Source of the DNA: QHXW01 sp963752965
GTDB taxonomy: Bacteria > Acidobacteriota > Terriglobia > Bryobacterales > Bryobacteraceae
Reading direction: 5' to 3'
Assembly: GCA_963752965.1 (NCBI GenBank)
Contig: CAVWAJ010000017.1
Coordinates: 310,001-374,000, forward strand
Length of the DNA: 64,000 nucleotides
Position 1 is the stretch's first letter; each line of letters starts with the position of its first letter. Under the pieces are notes generated by a model that ran no database searches, was not told the DNA's origin, and was given only the letters and a program-made list of their open reading frames with translations. The position numbers and the translations under genes were made by a program. This document shows positions 60,753 to 64,000 of the stretch, piece by piece.

Positions 60753-60870
60753 ACTGTCTCCTCACTTGCAAATGTAACATAAGAAGCTCTCGAGATCGCC
60801 ACAAATCCTGAATCAATAGAACAATTCAATGGATAAATGTTTGCGGCGGCGGGTGGATGGCCAAAGTTCG

Positions 60871-60876
60871 TATAAT
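60871..60876 (+). promoter_or_regulatory. Candidate -10 element before recN, leaderless spacing
   Basis: TATAAT with a following CG ends 7 bases before the recN ATG at 60884, so a transcript would begin at about the start codon. No ribosome site is visible. Confidence 0.4.
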
Positions 60877-60883
60877 CGGCTCG

Positions 60884-62560
60884 ATGCTGGTGGAGTTGAC
60901 GGTCGAGAACTACGCGGTGGTCGACCGGCTGCGTGTGCGTTTTCACACGGGTCTCAACCTGCTCACGGGGGAAACTGGCAGCGGAAAATCCATCGTGGTG
61001 GATGCGCTCGGTCTGCTGCTCGGCAGCCGTGCTTCGGCCGAGATGATCCGCTCGGGCGAAGAGAGAGCGCGCGTCGCCGGCATTTTTGAGGTGAGCGACG
61101 ACCGCGCCGTACGCGCGGCGCTCGATCAGGCGGGCCTCGAGGTGGAAGACGGCGAACTCCTGATCGAGCGCGAGGTTCTTGCAGGGGGGAAGTCCCGTGC
61201 CTTCGTGGCCAACCGACCCGCGACGGTCGCGCTATTGCGGGAACTCGCGTTACACCTTGGCGACATCCACGGCCAGCACGATCAGCAACTCCTCTTTTCA
61301 GCGGACACGCAGCGCGAGATGCTGGATGTTTTCGCCGGGGCCCAGAGTTTGGCCGGTGATGTGGCGGAGAGCTACCATGCTCTGCGGCGCATCGACGCGG
61401 AACTGACGGCGCTGGAGCGCTCTGAGCAAGAGAAGCTCCGGATGCTGGATCTGTGGCAATTTCAGAGGCGCGAAATCGAGGCTCTGCGTTTGCAGCCCGG
61501 CGAAGACACGGTGCTCGAAAATGAGCGCCGGGTGTTGCAGAATCTGGGCCGGATTCTCGAGACGGCGGGTGGCGCTTACGCCGCGCTTTATGATTCACCT
61601 GAGTCGGCCATGGCGCTGGCCCGCCTGGCGGCGAAGAAATTGGAAGAGCTCGCGCGCATCGATCCGGCGCTCGCCGAGATTCGCGAGAGCCTCAAACCGG
61701 CTGAAATTGCGTTAGCCGACGCGTCTTACTCATTGCGTGATTACCTGGGCCGCCTGGAAGCGAATCCCGCGCGGCTGGAAGAAATCGAGTCACGCCTCGC
61801 GGCCATCGACAAGGCGAAACGCAAGTACGGTGCGACGCTGGAAGAGGTTCTCGCCTATCTGGAGCAAGTCACGGGCAACATCGATGCGGTGGAGCATGCG
61901 GGCGAGCACATGGACAAGCTTCGCGCTGAGCGCCGCAAATTGGGTGGCCAATATGGCGTGCTCGCGGACAAACTCACCGCCCGCCGTCGGGACGCCGCCG
62001 CGAAACTTGCCAAGCGCGTCGAGACGGAACTTGCCGCGCTGGCGATGGAACGGTCGGTCTTCGAGATCGCGGTACGCCCCGCCGCAGCGTCGCCCTCCGG
62101 CAATGAAACGGTCGAGTTCCTTGTGTCACCCAATCTCGGTGAAGCACCGAAGGCAATCGAAAAGATCGCATCCGGCGGCGAGATCTCCCGAATCGCGCTC
62201 GCGCTCAAAACCTGTGTGACCGCCCCAGGGCGTACCAACGGGATTGTGCGCACGCTGGTGTTCGATGAAGTCGACGCCGGCATCGGCGGCGGCGTGGCCG
62301 AGGGCGTGGGGCGGCGGCTGAAAAAGCTTTCGGCGAGTAGCCAGGTTCTATGTGTGACCCACCTCGCCCAGATCGCATGCTTCGCCGACTACCACTACTT
62401 GATCGAGAAGCACGAGCAGAAGGGCCGCACGGTCGCGACGGTCGAGGAATTGGACGCCGACGCCCGCACGCGCGAGATCGGCCGCATGCTATCAGGCCAG
62501 AAGGTCACTCCCGAAGCGCTGAAGCACGCGGAACGATTGATCGCGATGAGCGCTAAGTAA
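60884..62560 (+). CDS. recN: DNA repair protein RecN
   Basis: 558 residues from MLVELTVENYAVVDRL, the usual RecN opening; an ATG 27 bases upstream precedes the candidate promoter and is not preferred. Walker A is LTGETGSGKSIVVDAL; the ABC signature is SGGEISRIALALK and Walker B LVFDEVDAGIGGGVAEGVG, followed by LCVTHLAQIACFADYHYLI. The middle is a coiled coil, as in SMC-like proteins. It acts in double-strand break repair. It is convergent with the Gfo/Idh gene, with a 2-base gap. Confidence 0.95.
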   Translation: MLVELTVENYAVVDRLRVRFHTGLNLLTGETGSGKSIVVDALGLLLGSRASAEMIRSGEERARVAGIFEVSDDRAVRAALDQAGLEVEDGELLIEREVLAGGKSRAFVANRPATVALLRELALHLGDIHGQHDQQLLFSADTQREMLDVFAGAQSLAGDVAESYHALRRIDAELTALERSEQEKLRMLDLWQFQRREIEALRLQPGEDTVLENERRVLQNLGRILETAGGAYAALYDSPESAMALARLAAKKLEELARIDPALAEIRESLKPAEIALADASYSLRDYLGRLEANPARLEEIESRLAAIDKAKRKYGATLEEVLAYLEQVTGNIDAVEHAGEHMDKLRAERRKLGGQYGVLADKLTARRRDAAAKLAKRVETELAALAMERSVFEIAVRPAAASPSGNETVEFLVSPNLGEAPKAIEKIASGGEISRIALALKTCVTAPGRTNGIVRTLVFDEVDAGIGGGVAEGVGRRLKKLSASSQVLCVTHLAQIACFADYHYLIEKHEQKGRTVATVEELDADARTREIGRMLSGQKVTPEALKHAERLIAMSAK

Positions 62561-62562
62561 GC

Positions 62563-63870
62563 CTAGACGTTCTCCGGCACCACGAAGGGCTCGCGATACT
62601 TCCGCGTGATGTAGCTATTGGCCTCGTCGTCATTCACGAAGCGCTCGGTTTTCGGATCGAAGTTCAGCTTGCGGCCGGTGCGATAGCTGATGTTGGCCAT
62701 GTGAACCAACACCGCGGATATGTGCCCCTCTTCGATGTCGCAAGTCAGATCGGCGGAATTGCGCGTGCGCACAGCCTTCAGAAAATTGGCAATGTGCGGC
62801 GTCGTGTCCCACTCTTCCTTCTCGGTGTACTTCATCTCCTGCACTAACTTGCGATCTTCGCCGCGATAGATCTGGAAGCCCTTCAGGTCGATCGACATCC
62901 AGCCTTCGCTGCCGAAGAACAGGTTGCCGACAAAGCCGGCATTTTCGCCGGCATAGCCGATACTGCTCTCGCCGCCCGTGATCAAGCCGCGAACTTCGAA
63001 CACGAGCTCGCAATCGTCATACTTGAAGGTGGCGAGCTGGGTGTTGGGAGTCTCTTGATCGTCGTTGTAGGCGTACTTTCCGCCGTCAGAGACAACCAGT
63101 TCCGGCAGAGTCTTCTTGTTTAGACCCCAACGGCAGATGTCCATCTCGTGTATGCCCTGGTTGCCGATGTCGCCGTTCCCCGTGTCCCAAAACCAGTGCC
63201 AGTTGTAGTGGAATCGATTCGGGTTGAACGGCCGCATCGGCGCCGGGCCCAGCCACGTATCGTAGTCGACGCCGGGCGGCACGGGCCCATCGGGTTGATG
63301 GCCGATCGATTTGCGCCGCTTGTAGCACAGCCCTTTCGCCATGTAGACCTTGCCGATGACACCTTCGTGAAGCATTTGCATGGCCTGAATCTTGTGCTGG
63401 GTCGTGCGGCTCTGCATGCCCACCTGCACCATGCGGTTGTATTTGCGCGCGGCCTCCACCATCTTCCGGCCTTCCCAAATTTCGTGGCTCGCCGGCTTTT
63501 CCACGTAGACGTCCTTGCCGGCCTGGCAAGCCCAAATCGTGGCCAGCGCGTGCCAGTGATTGCAGGTCGCGATGGAAACGGCGTCGATGTCTTTGTCCTC
63601 GAGCAGCCGCCGAATGTCCTGATAGGTCTTCTGCGGCTTCGCGCCAGTCACCTTGCTGGTGAAGGCAACGGCGCGCTCAATCTGCGACTGATCAATGTCG
63701 CATATCGCGGCAACACGCGCTCCCGGGATCTTGGCAAGGCTGGTGATGTGATCGCGGCCGCGGCTGCGTACTCCGATGACCGCCACATTGATGCGGTCGT
63801 TGGCTCCGAGCGCGGTCATGCCGGAGGCCATAGCTATGGCTGAGGATTGAAGGAAGGTTCTGCGATTCAT
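62563..63870 (-). CDS. Exported Gfo/Idh/MocA oxidoreductase
   Basis: 435 residues. Leader: NRRTFLQSSAIAMASGMTAL (Tat type). Motifs: INVAVIGVRSRGRDHI, VAAICDIDQSQI, the signature VYVEKPASHEIWEGRKM, YKRRKSIGHQPDGPVPPGVDYDTWLGPAP and NWHWFWDTGNGDIGNQGIHEMDICRWG. It is close in sequence to the Gfo/Idh gene at 21-22.5 kb along its whole length (same C-terminal tail PFVVPENV), so the two are paralogues. The neighbouring gene that might tell its substrate is cut by the window edge. Confidence 0.88.
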   Translation of the reverse strand: MNRRTFLQSSAIAMASGMTALGANDRINVAVIGVRSRGRDHITSLAKIPGARVAAICDIDQSQIERAVAFTSKVTGAKPQKTYQDIRRLLEDKDIDAVSIATCNHWHALATIWACQAGKDVYVEKPASHEIWEGRKMVEAARKYNRMVQVGMQSRTTQHKIQAMQMLHEGVIGKVYMAKGLCYKRRKSIGHQPDGPVPPGVDYDTWLGPAPMRPFNPNRFHYNWHWFWDTGNGDIGNQGIHEMDICRWGLNKKTLPELVVSDGGKYAYNDDQETPNTQLATFKYDDCELVFEVRGLITGGESSIGYAGENAGFVGNLFFGSEGWMSIDLKGFQIYRGEDRKLVQEMKYTEKEEWDTTPHIANFLKAVRTRNSADLTCDIEEGHISAVLVHMANISYRTGRKLNFDPKTERFVNDDEANSYITRKYREPFVVPENV

Positions 63871-63882
63871 GGTAGTGGTTTT

Positions 63883-64000
63883 CTAATCCGCCGCGACGGA
63901 CTCCCCGCGGCTGCGAAAATCGTGAAGGAACTCGACAAAGCGAGTGGCGTAACGGTCTAGGTTTTCCATGGAGCCGCCACCGAGAAGCGGCGAGCACATC
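63883..64000 (-). CDS. Unrecognised protein, 3' end only
   Basis: The last 38 or so residues of a gene whose start lies right of the window: SPLLGGGSMENLDRYATRFV then EFLHDFRSRGESVAAD and a TAG. A glycine turn followed by an amphipathic helix recalls a barrel segment of glycosidases, but this is too short to assign. It is on the same strand and 12 bases before the Gfo/Idh start, so the two are probably in one operon. Confidence 0.45.
   Translation of the reverse strand, partial: MCSPLLGGGSMENLDRYATRFVEFLHDFRSRGESVAAD

Noticed and set aside
1..64000. CRISPR array
   Set aside because: No set of regularly spaced identical repeats of 20-40 bases was seen.

Overview
The window looks like a chromosomal segment from a soil Acidobacteriota of the Bryobacter/Solibacter type. 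This is inferred from gene content, not from a marker gene: many Gfo/Idh oxidoreductases with twin-arginine leaders, TIM-barrel sugar isomerases, a DUF1080 hydrolase, exported mannonate-dehydratase-like and RraA-like proteins, an AroD-AroE fusion, and remnants of the large TonB receptors and PD40 proteins common in that group. Coding is dense, G+C-rich and on both strands, with many ATGA-type overlaps. I found no rRNA gene, no intact tRNA gene and no CRISPR array. LAYOUT. 0-3.3 kb: end of a pseudaminic-acid sugar cluster (Pse-associated methylase, PseB, PseC). 3.3-4.1 kb: a secreted protein whose predicted mature N-terminus matches the proteasome active site. 4.1-7.2 kb: mobile-DNA patch with a tyrosine recombinase lacking a catalytic block, a complete group II intron with its reverse transcriptase, and an ISNCY-like transposase stub. 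7.4-16.2 kb: exported carbohydrate enzymes (alpha/beta hydrolase, mannonate-dehydratase-like, bicupin, acyltransferase-like membrane protein, RraA-like, TIM-barrel). 14.1-18.7 kb: gene graveyard (PD40, TonB receptor and PQQ-dehydrogenase remnants) ending at the 3' half of a tRNA-Thr(CGU) gene, probably an integration scar. 18.7-28.5 kb: exported sugar-acid enzymes, including a Gfo/Idh, DapA-like, SelA-like run, a second mannonate-dehydratase-like protein, a GH36-like glycosidase and a Gfo/Idh plus TIM-barrel pair. 28.5-38.4 kb: housekeeping block (rlmA, lolC/E-type permease, lysS, glycosyltransferase, bactofilin, lactonase, eno). 38.5-44.4 kb: small genes (anti-sigma-like, MbfA, PilZ, SYLF, thiamine-binding, RraA). 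44.4-49.5 kb: a class A beta-lactamase/M29-peptidase-like fusion, a partly duplicated DUF1080 locus and a Gfo/DUF1080 pair. 49.5-55.6 kb: TgpA-like transglutaminase, amidase, a small leader-bearing protein, aroDE and deoC. 55.7-60.8 kb: a complete tolQ-tolR-tolA-tolB-pal-cpoB operon. 60.9-64 kb: recN, another Gfo/Idh protein and a partial gene. HOW IT FITS TOGETHER. The main theme is carbohydrate breakdown outside the cytoplasm. Enzyme families that are normally cytosolic (mannonate dehydratase, DapA-type aldolase, SelA-type PLP lyase, RraA aldolase, Gfo/Idh dehydrogenase) carry Sec or Tat leaders and sit beside secreted glycosidases and esterases. No intact dedicated regulator or sugar transporter is visible. 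The rest is envelope (Tol-Pal, Lol, bactofilin, TgpA) and core metabolism.
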